A DNA stretch of 33,206 nt, taken from positions 1 through 33,206 of the forward strand of contig JAZQMC010000024.1 in NCBI GenBank assembly GCA_045543095.1, in the 5' to 3' direction. The stretch is from Fimenecus sp045543095 (GTDB lineage Bacteria; Bacillota; Clostridia; Oscillospirales; Acutalibacteraceae). A model generated the notes under the pieces. It ran no database searches and was not told the origin of the DNA. It was given only the letters and a program-made list of their open reading frames with translations. The position numbers were made by a program, and so were the translations under genes. Positions 14,931 to 23,880 of the stretch are shown here, in pieces; positions within the stretch are counted from its first letter, which is position 1, and every line of letters starts with the position of its first letter.

Positions 14931-15512
14931 TTACCTTGTACCAAAAACTATTTTGCCTGTTTCATCGTTCATTGAATCAATAATAGCCATAGATTCAACA
15001 CGAATACCTTGAGCTCTAAGTTTATCTCCGCCGCCCTGATAACCTTTTTCAATGGCAATACCACAGCCCGCAAGGCGAGCACCTGACTGATTAACAATGT
15101 CAATTAGTCCTATAAGAGCATTTCCTTTTGCAAGAAAATCGTCAACAATTAAGACTGTGTCATTTTCATTTAAAAAGTCTTTTGAAACAATAATGTCGTA
15201 TGTACATTGATGGGTAAAAGACTCGACCTTGCTTGTGTAAACATCACCTTTAATGTTCAATGTTTTACTTTTCTTTGCAAATAGCAGGGGACAATCAAAA
15301 AACTGTGCCACCATACAGCCCACACCAATACCGGAAGCTTCGATTGTAAGCACTTTTGTGATGTCACAGTCTGAATATAGTTTTTTAAGCTCCGCACCCA
15401 TTTCAGAGAGAAGCTTAACGTCAAGTTGATGATTAAGAAAACTGTCAACTTTCAAAACATTGCCTGAAAATACTTTTCCGTCTTTTAAAATTCTTTCTTC
15501 CAAAATTTTCAT
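14931..15512 (-). CDS. xpt: Xanthine phosphoribosyltransferase
   Basis: This 193-residue cytoplasmic salvage enzyme converts xanthine and PRPP to XMP. The PRPP-binding loop is visible as 'VLIVDDFLAKGNALIGL', with the paired acidic residues and the following Ala-Lys-Gly. 'VLTIEASGIGVGCMVAQFF' near residues 58-76 is the base-side region of the family, and 'GAVEKGYQGGGDKLR'-like sequence (IEKGYQGGGDKLR) precedes the C-terminus. The ATG at 15512 is used because GAGGT lies seven bases before it and the length then matches the B. subtilis enzyme; an in-frame ATG six codons earlier overlaps that site. First gene of the nucleoside import unit. I looked for a purine riboswitch upstream and did not find one. 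Confidence 0.93.
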   Translation of the reverse strand: MKILEERILKDGKVFSGNVLKVDSFLNHQLDVKLLSEMGAELKKLYSDCDITKVLTIEASGIGVGCMVAQFFDCPLLFAKKSKTLNIKGDVYTSKVESFTHQCTYDIIVSKDFLNENDTVLIVDDFLAKGNALIGLIDIVNQSGARLAGCGIAIEKGYQGGGDKLRAQGIRVESMAIIDSMNDETGKIVFGTR

Positions 15513-15541
15513 AAAACATACCTCATGCATATTATATTGTA

Positions 15542-15570
15542 ATTATAAGTCAAAACATAAGAAAAAACAA
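15542..15570 (-). promoter_or_regulatory. Promoter of the xpt-bmpA-nup unit
   Basis: On the minus strand, TTGTTT (15565-15570) is 17 bases from a perfect TATAAT (15542-15547). This leaves a leader of only about 25 bases, too short for a purine riboswitch. It is back-to-back with the maltodextrin promoter. Confidence 0.6.
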
Positions 15571-15580
15571 GTTTTTTTGT

Positions 15581-15596
15581 TTTCATTTTTATGAAA
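15581..15596. promoter_or_regulatory. Palindrome in the divergent xpt / maltodextrin promoter region
   Basis: TTTCAT (15581-15586) and ATGAAA (15591-15596) are exact complements four bases apart, upstream of both -35 elements. It is a candidate operator; AT-rich sequence makes chance occurrence quite possible. Confidence 0.3.
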
Positions 15597-15611
15597 TTTT
15601 TTTTAAAATAT

Positions 15612-15639
15612 TTGTTAAAAATACATAAAAAGAGATAAT
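15612..15639 (+). promoter_or_regulatory. Promoter of the maltodextrin operon
   Basis: TTGTTA (15612-15617) and GATAAT (15634-15639) are 16 bases apart, about 35 bases before the ATG at 15676, which has GGAGGT as ribosome site. No CcpA-type cre palindrome is obvious. Confidence 0.55.
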
Positions 15640-15675
15640 AAACAAATAATTCAATTAAGAGCAGGAGGTATCTTT

Positions 15676-17028
15676 ATGAAGAAATTTTTATCAATTTTGC
15701 TTGCAGTATCACTTTTTTCTACTGTTTTTACTGCATGTAACAGAAACAACAATAAAAACCCAAGCGGACAAACAAATGATACTAAAGCAACAGTACGATT
15801 TTTAAACTTTAAACCTGAGGTCGCAAATGTTTATAACGAAATTGCAAAGGCATATAAAGAAGAAACAGGCAATACGCTGATTGTTGAAACAGCGGCAAGC
15901 GGTAATTACGAGCAGACCTTAACAGCAAAAATGGGCACAAATGAAGCACCGACATTGTTTCAGATTAACGGACCTAAGGGATATGCGAATTGGAAAGATT
16001 ATTGTGCAGACTTGTCTAATACTGAACTTTACAAGCATTTAACCGATAAGTCGCTTGCAATTATGTCAGACGGCAAGGTTTATGGTATTCCTTATGTGGT
16101 TGAGGGGTACGGAATTATTTACAATAAAGCGATAACCGATAAATATTTTGCACTTGAGAATAAATCAACTAATTATAAGTCAATGGACGAAATAAAAAAC
16201 TTTAACGCATTAAAATCAGTCGTAGAAGATATGCAAAAAAATGCAGATAAACTTGGAATTGATGGTGTATTTGCGTCGACATCGCTTAAAACAGGTGAAG
16301 ATTGGCGTTGGCAGACACATCTTGCAAATATTCCTGTTTATTATGAATTTGAAGATAAAAGCACTGACCTTTCAAGTGATGAAACGAAAACAATTGAATT
16401 CAAATATTCTGATAATTTTAAGAAAATTTTTGATTTGTATATAAACAATTCAGTGACTGATAAGAAGAAGCTCGGTTCGAAAATTGTTGACGAATCAATG
16501 GCGGAGTTTGCTCTCGGTCAATGTGCAATGGTGCAGAACGGTAATTGGGCGTGGAGTCAGATTGATGATGTAAAAGGTAATGTTGTTGAATCTGAAAATG
16601 TAAAATATCTTCCGATTTATATGGGTCTTGAGGGTGAAGAAAACCAAGGTCTTTGTATTGGTACAGAGAATTTCTTTGCAATAAATGCAAAGGCGAGCAA
16701 AGAAGAACAAAAAGCCACAGAGGATTTTATATATTGGTTGTTTTCAAGTGAAACAGGAAAAGATTTTGTAACCGATAAACTTGAACTCATTGCACCATTC
16801 GACACATTTTCAGAAGAGGAACGTCCTGAAGACCCGTTGGCCAAAGAGGTAATTAAATGGATGAATAACGGCGATGTTACAACAATACCTTGGAATTTTA
16901 CAGTATTCCCAAGTGCAACATTTAAGGCGGATTTTGGTGCAGCACTTTTACAGTATGCACAGGGTACAAAAACTTGGGACGATGTAAAAAAGTTGTTTGT
17001 TGAACGTTGGAATAGCGAAAGTAAATAA
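15676..17028 (+). CDS. Carbohydrate ABC transporter substrate-binding lipoprotein (maltodextrin-type)
   Basis: This 450-residue family 1 solute-binding lipoprotein captures a sugar outside the cell. The signal peptide ends at V-F-T-A-C with Cys21, followed by an Asn-rich linker. The mature protein shows 'VRFLNFKPEVANVYNEIAKAY', here only to mark the first strand and helix near residues 41-61, 'APTLFQINGPKGYANW' in the ligand cleft, 'YGIPYVVEGYGIIYNKAIT' near residues 136-154, and a late 'FALGQCAMVQNGNWAWSQI' tryptophan-rich stretch of the kind that stacks on sugars. GGAGGT precedes the ATG. The following two permeases, ATPase, MalQ and GlgP make alpha-glucans (maltose, maltodextrin) the likely ligand; this is inference from context. 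Confidence 0.88.
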   Translation: MKKFLSILLAVSLFSTVFTACNRNNNKNPSGQTNDTKATVRFLNFKPEVANVYNEIAKAYKEETGNTLIVETAASGNYEQTLTAKMGTNEAPTLFQINGPKGYANWKDYCADLSNTELYKHLTDKSLAIMSDGKVYGIPYVVEGYGIIYNKAITDKYFALENKSTNYKSMDEIKNFNALKSVVEDMQKNADKLGIDGVFASTSLKTGEDWRWQTHLANIPVYYEFEDKSTDLSSDETKTIEFKYSDNFKKIFDLYINNSVTDKKKLGSKIVDESMAEFALGQCAMVQNGNWAWSQIDDVKGNVVESENVKYLPIYMGLEGEENQGLCIGTENFFAINAKASKEEQKATEDFIYWLFSSETGKDFVTDKLELIAPFDTFSEEERPEDPLAKEVIKWMNNGDVTTIPWNFTVFPSATFKADFGAALLQYAQGTKTWDDVKKLFVERWNSESK

Positions 17029-17049
17029 TAAATTTATAGGAGGATATAA

Positions 17050-17895
17050 ATGGAAAAAACAATAAAAAAATACTTTCCCATTTTTGTACTGCCCACATTT
17101 ATATCCTTTTTAGTGGTATTTTTAATTCCGTTTATTATGGGTATATACCTGTCATTTACACAGTTCACTACTGTTGAAAGTGCAAAGTGGGTCGGTATTG
17201 AAAATTATATTAAAGCATTTATGCAGGATGAAAACTTTGTCAATGCCTTATGGTTTACTGTAAAATTTACTGTTGTTTCTGTAATAACAATAAATGTATT
17301 CGCATTTTTTCTTGCATTGATGCTTACTAAAGCTTTAAAGGGTACTGCGTTTTTCAGAACTGTTTTCTTTATGCCAAATCTTATAGGTGGAATAGTTTTA
17401 GGCTATATATGGAATTTGTTAATAAATTCAATTCTTGGCATTTTTGATGTGGATATAACTTATAGTGCTGATTATGGTTTTTGGGGACTTGTTTTTCTTA
17501 TGAATTGGCAGTTAATAGGTTATATGATGGTTATTTATATTGCAGGTATTCAAAATATCCCGCGAGAACTGTATGAGGCGGCAAAAATCGATGGTGCGTC
17601 GAAAAGAAGCACTTTAAAGAATATTACAATTCCAATGGTTATGCCGTCAGTAACAATATGCTTGTTTTTGACGCTTACCAATTCATTTAAACTGTTTGAC
17701 CAAAATTTAGCACTCACCGGCGGTGCACCCGCAAGAGAAACTGCAATGCTTGCCCTCGATATTTATAATACTTTTTACGGCAGAACAGGTTGGCAGGGCG
17801 TGGGTCAGGCAAAAGCTGTTGTATTCTTTTTGATAGTTGCAATTATTGCCTTTGTTCAGCTTAAAATTACGGGCAGAAATGAGGTGGAAAACTGA
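17050..17895 (+). CDS. Sugar ABC transporter permease (MalF-type)
   Basis: This 281-residue membrane permease has about six helices and the EAA coupling loop 'ELYEAAKIDGASKRSTLKNI' near residues 176-195 that docks on the ATPase. It lacks the long periplasmic insertion found in E. coli MalF, as is usual for Firmicute homologues. AGGAGG lies seven bases before the ATG. Its stop overlaps the next permease start (TGATG), so the pair is translationally coupled. The substrate is inferred as maltodextrin from the operon. Confidence 0.9.
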   Translation: MEKTIKKYFPIFVLPTFISFLVVFLIPFIMGIYLSFTQFTTVESAKWVGIENYIKAFMQDENFVNALWFTVKFTVVSVITINVFAFFLALMLTKALKGTAFFRTVFFMPNLIGGIVLGYIWNLLINSILGIFDVDITYSADYGFWGLVFLMNWQLIGYMMVIYIAGIQNIPRELYEAAKIDGASKRSTLKNITIPMVMPSVTICLFLTLTNSFKLFDQNLALTGGAPARETAMLALDIYNTFYGRTGWQGVGQAKAVVFFLIVAIIAFVQLKITGRNEVEN

Positions 17896-18734
17896 TGAAA
17901 AGCAAGAAAAGAATTCATAACGGATTTTCATTTTCCGTTCTGTTGCTTTTGTCATTTGTTTTTCTTTTTCCGATTTACCTTGTTTTAATGAATTCTTTTA
18001 AATCAAGGTTCAATATTGTGAGCGACCCGTTCAGCTTTCCAAATAGTGACACTTTTGTTGGCATAGAAAATTATATTAACGGTATTGAAACATCGGGCAT
18101 AGTAGGTGCTTTTTTAAGAACTTTAATTATTACTATTGGTTCCGTTCTTGCAATAGTGATTTTCACAGCAATGACCGCTTGGTATATTACCCGAGTTAAA
18201 TCAAAACTTAATAAGGTGATGTATTATCTGTTCCTTTTCAGTATGATAGTGCCCTTTCAAATGGTAATGTTCACAATGACCTGGATTTGCTTTAAATTTG
18301 GGCTTAATAGCGTGTTAGGTATAATTCCCGTTTATCTTGGCTTTGGGTCAGGCCTTTCAGTATTTATGTTTAGTGGTTTTATTAAAGGTTTACCAAGTGA
18401 AATTGAAGAAGCAGCTATGATAGATGGTTGTAACCCATTAAAAACATTTTTTTATGTTGTGTTTCCTATTTTAAAACCAACCGCAATTACAGTTGCAATA
18501 CTAAATGCAATGTGGATTTGGAATGATTTTTTATTACCTTATCTTCTTTTAGGCTCAGGCAATAAAACTCTTTCTGTTGCAATTCAGCTTACAATGCAGG
18601 GGGCTTATGGCTCAATCGACTGGGGCGGGTTTATGGCAATGTTGGTACTTGCAATCATACCCATAATAATTTTCTATTTGTTCTGTCAGAAATATATTAT
18701 AAAAGGTGTTATTGACGGAGCAGTGAAAGGATAA
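17895..18734 (+). CDS. Sugar ABC transporter permease (MalG-type)
   Basis: This 279-residue inner-membrane permease is the partner of the preceding gene. It has a hydrophobic N-terminal helix, 'FLRTLIITIGSVLAIVIFTAM' in the family position near residues 75-95, and the EAA loop 'EIEEAAMIDGCNPLKTFFYV' near residues 167-186. It ends with the basic 'QKYIIKGVIDGAVKG' motif that is almost diagnostic for MalG-type permeases. GAGGTG lies in the end of the upstream gene. It is followed after five bases by the ATPase gene. Confidence 0.92.
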   Translation: MKSKKRIHNGFSFSVLLLLSFVFLFPIYLVLMNSFKSRFNIVSDPFSFPNSDTFVGIENYINGIETSGIVGAFLRTLIITIGSVLAIVIFTAMTAWYITRVKSKLNKVMYYLFLFSMIVPFQMVMFTMTWICFKFGLNSVLGIIPVYLGFGSGLSVFMFSGFIKGLPSEIEEAAMIDGCNPLKTFFYVVFPILKPTAITVAILNAMWIWNDFLLPYLLLGSGNKTLSVAIQLTMQGAYGSIDWGGFMAMLVLAIIPIIIFYLFCQKYIIKGVIDGAVKG

Positions 18735-18739
18735 TAATA

Positions 18740-19837
18740 ATGGCATCAATAACACTTAAAAATATAAAAAAGACTTATGAGGATGGAATAACAGTAATTG
18801 ATGACCTTAATCTTCAGTTCAATGATAAAGAATTTATTATTCTTGTTGGGCCATCGGGTTGCGGTAAATCTACAACTCTTCGTATGATTGCCGGTCTTGA
18901 AGAAATTACAGATGGCGAGCTTTATATAGGCGACAGACTTGTAAATGATGTGTCACCCAAAGACCGTGATATTGCAATGGTTTTTCAAAGTTATGCACTT
19001 TATCCTCACATGTCGGTTTATAAAAATATGGCATTTGGTCTTAAAAACAGAAAAGTTCCTAAAGAAGAAATTGACAAAAAAGTTCGTGCGGCGGCTAAAA
19101 TACTTGATATTGAGGGGTATTTAAATCGTAAACCCCGTGCACTTTCGGGCGGACAACGACAAAGAGTAGCGTTAGGGCGGGCAATGGTGCGAGAACCATC
19201 GGTTTTTCTTCTTGATGAGCCATTATCAAATCTCGACGCAAAACTGCGTACTGAAATGCGTAGTCGTATTTCAATGTTACACAAGGAATTGAAAACAACA
19301 TTTGTATATGTTACACACGACCAGACTGAAGCTATGACAATGGCGGACAGAATCGTTGTAATGAAATGCGGAGAAATAATGCAATTTGATACTCCGCAGA
19401 TGCTTTATCATCATCCCCGTAATATGTTTGTAGCGGGATTTATTGGTTCACCGCAAATGAATTTTATTGAATGTAAAATTGAAAAAAACAATCTGGGTTA
19501 TAGAGCAATATTTGGAGATTATAAAATTCAATTACCTGAACGAATGAATGAATATATGTTGATTTATGAGAATAAATCCGTTATTCTCGGCATAAGGCCG
19601 GAAGATTTATCACTTTGCAAAACCGATGATGGCGAAAATACGATTTCACTTTATATTGATATTGCTGAGATGACAGGTGCTGACTGTATTTTATATGGTA
19701 ATTTATGCGGTAATAAATTTGTTGCCAATGTACCGTCAAAAGAAGATATTAAAAGTGACAGTAAATGTTATTTGAAAATTAACACAGAAAAGATTCATTT
19801 ATTTGATAAAATCAACGAAAGACTTATTTGTGATTGA
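18740..19837 (+). CDS. Sugar ABC transporter ATPase (MsmK/MalK-type)
   Basis: This 365-residue cytoplasmic ATPase powers the sugar importer. It shows Walker A GPSGCGKST (near 37-45), Q-loop 'MVFQSYALYPHMSVYKNM', signature LSGGQRQRVALGRAMV, Walker B VFLLDEPLSNLD and the switch His in 'VYVTHDQTEAM'. After about residue 235 there is an OB-fold/TOBE regulatory domain ('SVILGIRPEDLSLCK'), as in MalK and MsmK. A local MsmK-type ATPase often serves several sugar importers in Firmicutes; here it is dedicated by position, but sharing is possible. AAAGGA precedes the ATG. It ends 41 bases before malQ. Confidence 0.94.
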   Translation: MASITLKNIKKTYEDGITVIDDLNLQFNDKEFIILVGPSGCGKSTTLRMIAGLEEITDGELYIGDRLVNDVSPKDRDIAMVFQSYALYPHMSVYKNMAFGLKNRKVPKEEIDKKVRAAAKILDIEGYLNRKPRALSGGQRQRVALGRAMVREPSVFLLDEPLSNLDAKLRTEMRSRISMLHKELKTTFVYVTHDQTEAMTMADRIVVMKCGEIMQFDTPQMLYHHPRNMFVAGFIGSPQMNFIECKIEKNNLGYRAIFGDYKIQLPERMNEYMLIYENKSVILGIRPEDLSLCKTDDGENTISLYIDIAEMTGADCILYGNLCGNKFVANVPSKEDIKSDSKCYLKINTEKIHLFDKINERLICD

Positions 19838-19878
19838 CATTTTTCTCTAAAAATTATATATTTTATAAAGGTGATTTT

Positions 19879-21375
19879 ATGAGAACAAGTGGTGTGTTAA
19901 TGCATATATCATCTTTACCGGGTAATGCAGGTATTGGTACTCTCGGTAAAGAAGCATATAAATTCGTTGATTTTTTGAAATCTGCGGGTCAGACTTATTG
20001 GCAGGTTTTACCGTTGTGTCCGACAAGCTATGGTGATTCGCCTTATCAGTCGTTTTCTACTTTTGCGGGTAATCCTTATTTTATAGATTTTTATTCACTT
20101 TGTGATGACGGATTATTAACTAATAAAGACTTTGAAAATATTGATTGGGGTGAAAATCCCGAAAGAATTGATTTTGAAAAAGTATACAGAAACAGATTTT
20201 CGGTTTTAAGAAAAGCATATAAAGTCTTTGATAAGAATAATTCTAATTATAAAATCTTTTGTAATGAAAATGAGTTTTGGCTAGATGATTTTGCTCTGTA
20301 TATGGCAATTAAAGAAGTAAATCTTGGCAAGCCGTGGAAAGAATGGAATACAGACATTAAGCTTCATAAAAAGAATGTTATTTCATCCTTAAAAAAAGAG
20401 TTTGAAGATGAAATTGAATTTTATAAGACAATTCAGTATTTCTTTTTTGTTCAATGGAACAAGCTTAAATCTTATGCCAATACAAATGGTGTTAAAATTA
20501 TAGGCGATATACCCATTTATGTTGCAGGTGACAGTGCTGATGTATGGGCAAACCCAAAACAATTTTTACTTGATGAAGATTGTAATCCAATTGAAGTGGC
20601 AGGTTGTCCGCCAGATGCTTTTTCTGATGAGGGTCAATTATGGGGTAATCCTTTATATAATTGGGATTATATGAAAAAAGACGGTTACTCTTGGTGGAAA
20701 AAACGTATTGAACATCTTTGTAATATGTGTGATGTTATCCGTATTGACCATTTTAGAGGCTTTGAGTCTTATTATTGTATTCCTGCCGAGTCAAAAACAG
20801 CAAAAATTGGTGAGTGGAGAAAAGGTCCCGGTATTGAATTCTTCCGTGAAATAGAGCGTGATTTGGGTAAAAAGAATATCATTGCCGAGGATTTAGGATT
20901 TTTAACTCCTGCAGTAAAGAAAATGCTGAAACAAAGTAAATATCCGGGAATGAAAGTACTTCAATTTGCTTTTGATACAGATGAAGAAAACGATTATCTT
21001 CTTCATAATTTCACAAAGAATTCAGTTGCCTATGCGGGAACTCATGACAATGACACAACAATAGGTTATATGACAAAAACCGCACCACGTAAAACTCGCA
21101 AAAGAGCAAAGGAATATTTAAGACTTACTCGTCGTGAGGGTTATAACTGGGGCTTTATGAAAGCAGTATGGTCAAGTAATTCAGATACTGCAATTGTTAC
21201 AATGCAAGACCTGTTAGGTCTTGGCAATGAAGCACGAATGAATTACCCCTCAACTACAAAAAATAATTGGCAATGGCGTGCAAAGTCTGATTATATCACA
21301 AATGAATTAGCAGAAAAGGTTAAGTATTATACTGCTTTATATCAAAGATTACCCTCACAGAAAAGAGGCAAATGA
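19879..21375 (+). CDS. malQ: 4-alpha-glucanotransferase (amylomaltase)
   Basis: This 498-residue GH77 enzyme transfers glucan segments between maltodextrins, releasing glucose and building chains long enough for the phosphorylase. The family catalytic residues are visible: nucleophile D290 in 'VIRIDHFRGF', acid/base E337 in 'IIAEDLGF', and D390 in 'AGTHDNDTT'. 'GDIPIYVAGDSADVWANP' and the N-terminal 'SGVLMHISSLPG' are typical. An in-frame start 15 codons upstream (19834) overlaps the end of the ATPase gene; the ATG at 19879 after AAAGGTGA is preferred, matching family N-termini. glgP begins at the next base after the stop. Confidence 0.96.
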   Translation: MRTSGVLMHISSLPGNAGIGTLGKEAYKFVDFLKSAGQTYWQVLPLCPTSYGDSPYQSFSTFAGNPYFIDFYSLCDDGLLTNKDFENIDWGENPERIDFEKVYRNRFSVLRKAYKVFDKNNSNYKIFCNENEFWLDDFALYMAIKEVNLGKPWKEWNTDIKLHKKNVISSLKKEFEDEIEFYKTIQYFFFVQWNKLKSYANTNGVKIIGDIPIYVAGDSADVWANPKQFLLDEDCNPIEVAGCPPDAFSDEGQLWGNPLYNWDYMKKDGYSWWKKRIEHLCNMCDVIRIDHFRGFESYYCIPAESKTAKIGEWRKGPGIEFFREIERDLGKKNIIAEDLGFLTPAVKKMLKQSKYPGMKVLQFAFDTDEENDYLLHNFTKNSVAYAGTHDNDTTIGYMTKTAPRKTRKRAKEYLRLTRREGYNWGFMKAVWSSNSDTAIVTMQDLLGLGNEARMNYPSTTKNNWQWRAKSDYITNELAEKVKYYTALYQRLPSQKRGK

Positions 21376-23724
21376 ATGACAGAAATTGTTAAAGAGGCAA
21401 TAGGAATTGCTGAGAGAAAATATTTAAAAGGCATAAAAGAGCTTACAACCTATGAGCTTCACGACGCTATTTCAACAGCAGTTATGGGTTATATCTCAAA
21501 GGATTGGATTATAAGTCGTGAAAAGCGAATTCGTGAGCGAACTGCATTCTATTTTTCTGCAGAATTTCTTGTAGGACGTTCAGTTTACAATAATCTCGTT
21601 TCATTAGGTATTTATGATGAAATTGAGAATGAGCTGAATGGTTATGGTGTTTCTTTAAAAGCATTTGAAGATGTTGAAGATGCTGCACTTGGTAACGGCG
21701 GTTTAGGTCGTCTTGCTGCTTGTTTTCTTGATAGTGCTGCTACTCTTAATATCGCACTTGACGGCTACGGAATTCGCTATAAATATGGTCTTTTCAAGCA
21801 GAATTTTGAAGACGGATTTCAAACCGAAGAGCCTGACGATTGGACACGCTGGGGTGACCCTTGGTCAACTCGTAGTGAAAGCGATGCAGTAATAGTTGAT
21901 TTTAAGGATATGAGTGTTCGTGCTGTGCCTTATGATATGCCTATTATTGCCTATGGCACCGATAATGTGGGTACACTTCGACTTTGGCAAGCAGAAGCAC
22001 TTAAACCTTTTGATTTTGATATGTTCAATCAGCAGAAATATGATAAATCTGTTTCGCTTAAAAATCGTGCAGAAGATATTTCACGCGTGCTTTATCCCAA
22101 TGACGATAATTATGAGGGTAAAAAACTTCGCTTAAAACAGCAGTATTTCTTTTCAAGTGCATCTTTGCAGGATATTATAAGAAAGTATAAGAGGATTCAC
22201 GGTACTGATTTCTCAAAATTTGCTGATTATATTACAATTCAGCTTAACGATACTCATCCTGTAATTTCAATTCCTGAACTTATTCGACTACTAACAGAAA
22301 ACGAGGGCATTAAGTTTGATGATGCTTTTGAAATTACTAAAAATGTGTTCAATTATACAAACCATACCATTATGCAAGAGGCACTTGAAAAGTGGGATTT
22401 AAAACTTATTCGCGATACTATTCCGCAGGTTCTCGATATTATTAAAAAGCTTGATAAGAAGCTCCGCAAAGAGCTAAAAAAGGCGAATGTTGACAAAGAA
22501 ATTGCCGAAACGATGTATATTATTCAGGATAAAAGAGTTCATATGGCATATATGGCGACATTTTGCTCTAAATATGTCAACGGTGTGGCTCGTATTCATA
22601 CAGATATTCTTAAAACTGATGTGTTGAAAGATTGGTATGAGCTTTATCCTGAAAAGTTCCAGAATAAGACAAATGGTATTACTCAAAGACGTTGGTTGTT
22701 ACTCTGTAACCGTGAATTATCAGCACTCATTACCGAACTTTTAGGCTCTGACGAATGGAAAACTAATCTTGATAAACTCAAAGAACTCGAAAAGTACGCT
22801 GATGACGATAATGTTCTCAACCGCTTTATTGCAATAAAAGAAACCAAGAAAAAGCAGTTGGCAGATTTTATTGAACAGCACGACGGCGTAAAAGTTGATG
22901 CAAATACTATTTTTGATATTCAGATTAAGCGACTTCACGAGTACAAGCGTCAGTTCCTCAACGCACTTGCAATTCTTGAGTTATACTTTGAAATAAAAGA
23001 GGGGACACTCACAGATTTTGTGCCCACAACCTTTATTTTTGGTGCAAAGTCTGCCCCCGGATATGCTCGTGCAAAAGGTATAATTAAGCTTATCAATGAA
23101 ATTGCAAAGCTTATTGAAAATGATAAAAAGGTTTCGCAGTATATCAAGGTTGTTTTCGTTAAGAATTACAATGTTTCTTATGCTGAAAAGCTTGTAGCCG
23201 CCGCAGATGTAAGTGAACAGATTTCAACTGCAGGCACAGAGGCGAGTGGCACGGGCAATATGAAGCTTATGCTCAACGGTGCAGTTACTCTTGGCACTTA
23301 TGACGGTGCAAACATTGAAATAGTTGAAGAAGCAGGGGAAGAAAATAACTACATTTTCGGTGCACGTGTAGAAGATATTGAAAAGGTAAAAGACTATTAT
23401 TCTTCTGAAAATCTTTATGAGAATGACGAGAAAATTCAGCGTGTGCTTAATGCACTTGTTGACGGAACACTCAAAGACGGCAGAACAAAGATTTTCAAAG
23501 AACTTTACGATTCAATTCTTAAAGGTGCATCATGGCACGAGCCTGACCATTACTATTTGCTTCTCGATTTTAACGATTATCTTGAAACAAAGAAACGAGT
23601 TAATGCCGATTACAAGAATAAACACGAATTTTATAAAAAATGTTGGCTCAATATGTGCAATGCAGGTAAATTCTCATCCGACAGAACAATAAGAGAATAT
23701 GCAAAGGATATTTGGCACATATAA
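21376..23724 (+). CDS. glgP: Glycogen/maltodextrin phosphorylase
   Basis: This 782-residue GT35 enzyme releases glucose-1-phosphate from alpha-1,4-glucans using phosphate and pyridoxal phosphate. The cofactor Lys is K630 in 'TEASGTGNMKLMLNGA', and the glycine loop 'GNGGLGRLAACFLDSAAT' is intact, as are 'YGIRYKYGLF', 'LNDTHPVISIPELIRLL' and 'NYTNHTIMQEALEKW'. The length is close to bacterial MalP. It starts immediately after malQ with AGAGGC upstream, so the pair is coupled and MalQ feeds it longer chains. It closes the operon, and a terminator made from an intergenic repeat follows. Confidence 0.96.
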   Translation: MTEIVKEAIGIAERKYLKGIKELTTYELHDAISTAVMGYISKDWIISREKRIRERTAFYFSAEFLVGRSVYNNLVSLGIYDEIENELNGYGVSLKAFEDVEDAALGNGGLGRLAACFLDSAATLNIALDGYGIRYKYGLFKQNFEDGFQTEEPDDWTRWGDPWSTRSESDAVIVDFKDMSVRAVPYDMPIIAYGTDNVGTLRLWQAEALKPFDFDMFNQQKYDKSVSLKNRAEDISRVLYPNDDNYEGKKLRLKQQYFFSSASLQDIIRKYKRIHGTDFSKFADYITIQLNDTHPVISIPELIRLLTENEGIKFDDAFEITKNVFNYTNHTIMQEALEKWDLKLIRDTIPQVLDIIKKLDKKLRKELKKANVDKEIAETMYIIQDKRVHMAYMATFCSKYVNGVARIHTDILKTDVLKDWYELYPEKFQNKTNGITQRRWLLLCNRELSALITELLGSDEWKTNLDKLKELEKYADDDNVLNRFIAIKETKKKQLADFIEQHDGVKVDANTIFDIQIKRLHEYKRQFLNALAILELYFEIKEGTLTDFVPTTFIFGAKSAPGYARAKGIIKLINEIAKLIENDKKVSQYIKVVFVKNYNVSYAEKLVAAADVSEQISTAGTEASGTGNMKLMLNGAVTLGTYDGANIEIVEEAGEENNYIFGARVEDIEKVKDYYSSENLYENDEKIQRVLNALVDGTLKDGRTKIFKELYDSILKGASWHEPDHYYLLLDFNDYLETKKRVNADYKNKHEFYKKCWLNMCNAGKFSSDRTIREYAKDIWHI

Positions 23725-23748
23725 AACAATCAAATAGTTTGGGTTTTG

Positions 23749-23804
23749 CCTCCCTTTGACAAGGGAGGGGGACCGCATTAGCGGTGGAGGGATTCCTTCG
23801 CCGC
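23749..23804 (+). repeat. Clostridial-type intergenic palindromic repeat
   Basis: CCTCCCTT-TGAC-AAGGGAGG (23749-23768) is followed by CCGC-ATTA-GCGG (23773-23784) and then a TGGAGGGATTCC stretch. From general knowledge, this composite (a 'cctcccttTGACaagggagg ... accgc..tagcggtgg.gggattc' unit) resembles short dispersed repeats seen between genes in gut Clostridia. Only one copy is in the window, so its repetitive nature is inferred. Confidence 0.6.
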
Positions 23805-23809
23805 TTTTA
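23781..23809 (+). terminator. Terminator of the maltodextrin operon, formed by the repeat
   Basis: GCGGTGGAGG (23781-23790) pairs with CCTTCGCCGC (23795-23804) over ten positions with two G-U pairs and a GATT loop, followed by TTTTATTAT. It is a good intrinsic terminator that shares the right part of the repeat. Confidence 0.8.
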
Positions 23810-23822
23810 TTATATAAAGCAT

Positions 23823-23851
23823 TTGACGATATATATTCCGTATGATATAAT
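23823..23851 (+). promoter_or_regulatory. Promoter of the small membrane protein-birA-bioY operon
   Basis: TTGACG (23823-23828) and a perfect TATAAT (23846-23851) are 17 bases apart, with TGA before the -10 (extended -10). It is one of the strongest promoters in the window. Confidence 0.82.
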
Positions 23852-23880
23852 CATTTCAATAAATCCTATGGGGTGACATT

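Noticed and set aside
15513..15675. Purine riboswitch upstream of xpt
   Set aside because: The promoter leaves only about 25 bases of leader, and none of the conserved loop sequences or three-way junction pairing of the purine aptamer can be found.
19018..19301. Antisense frames within the sugar ATPase gene and similar ones throughout
   Set aside because: They lie wholly inside well-supported genes on the other strand, lack ribosome sites and resemble no family; they are reading-frame shadows.
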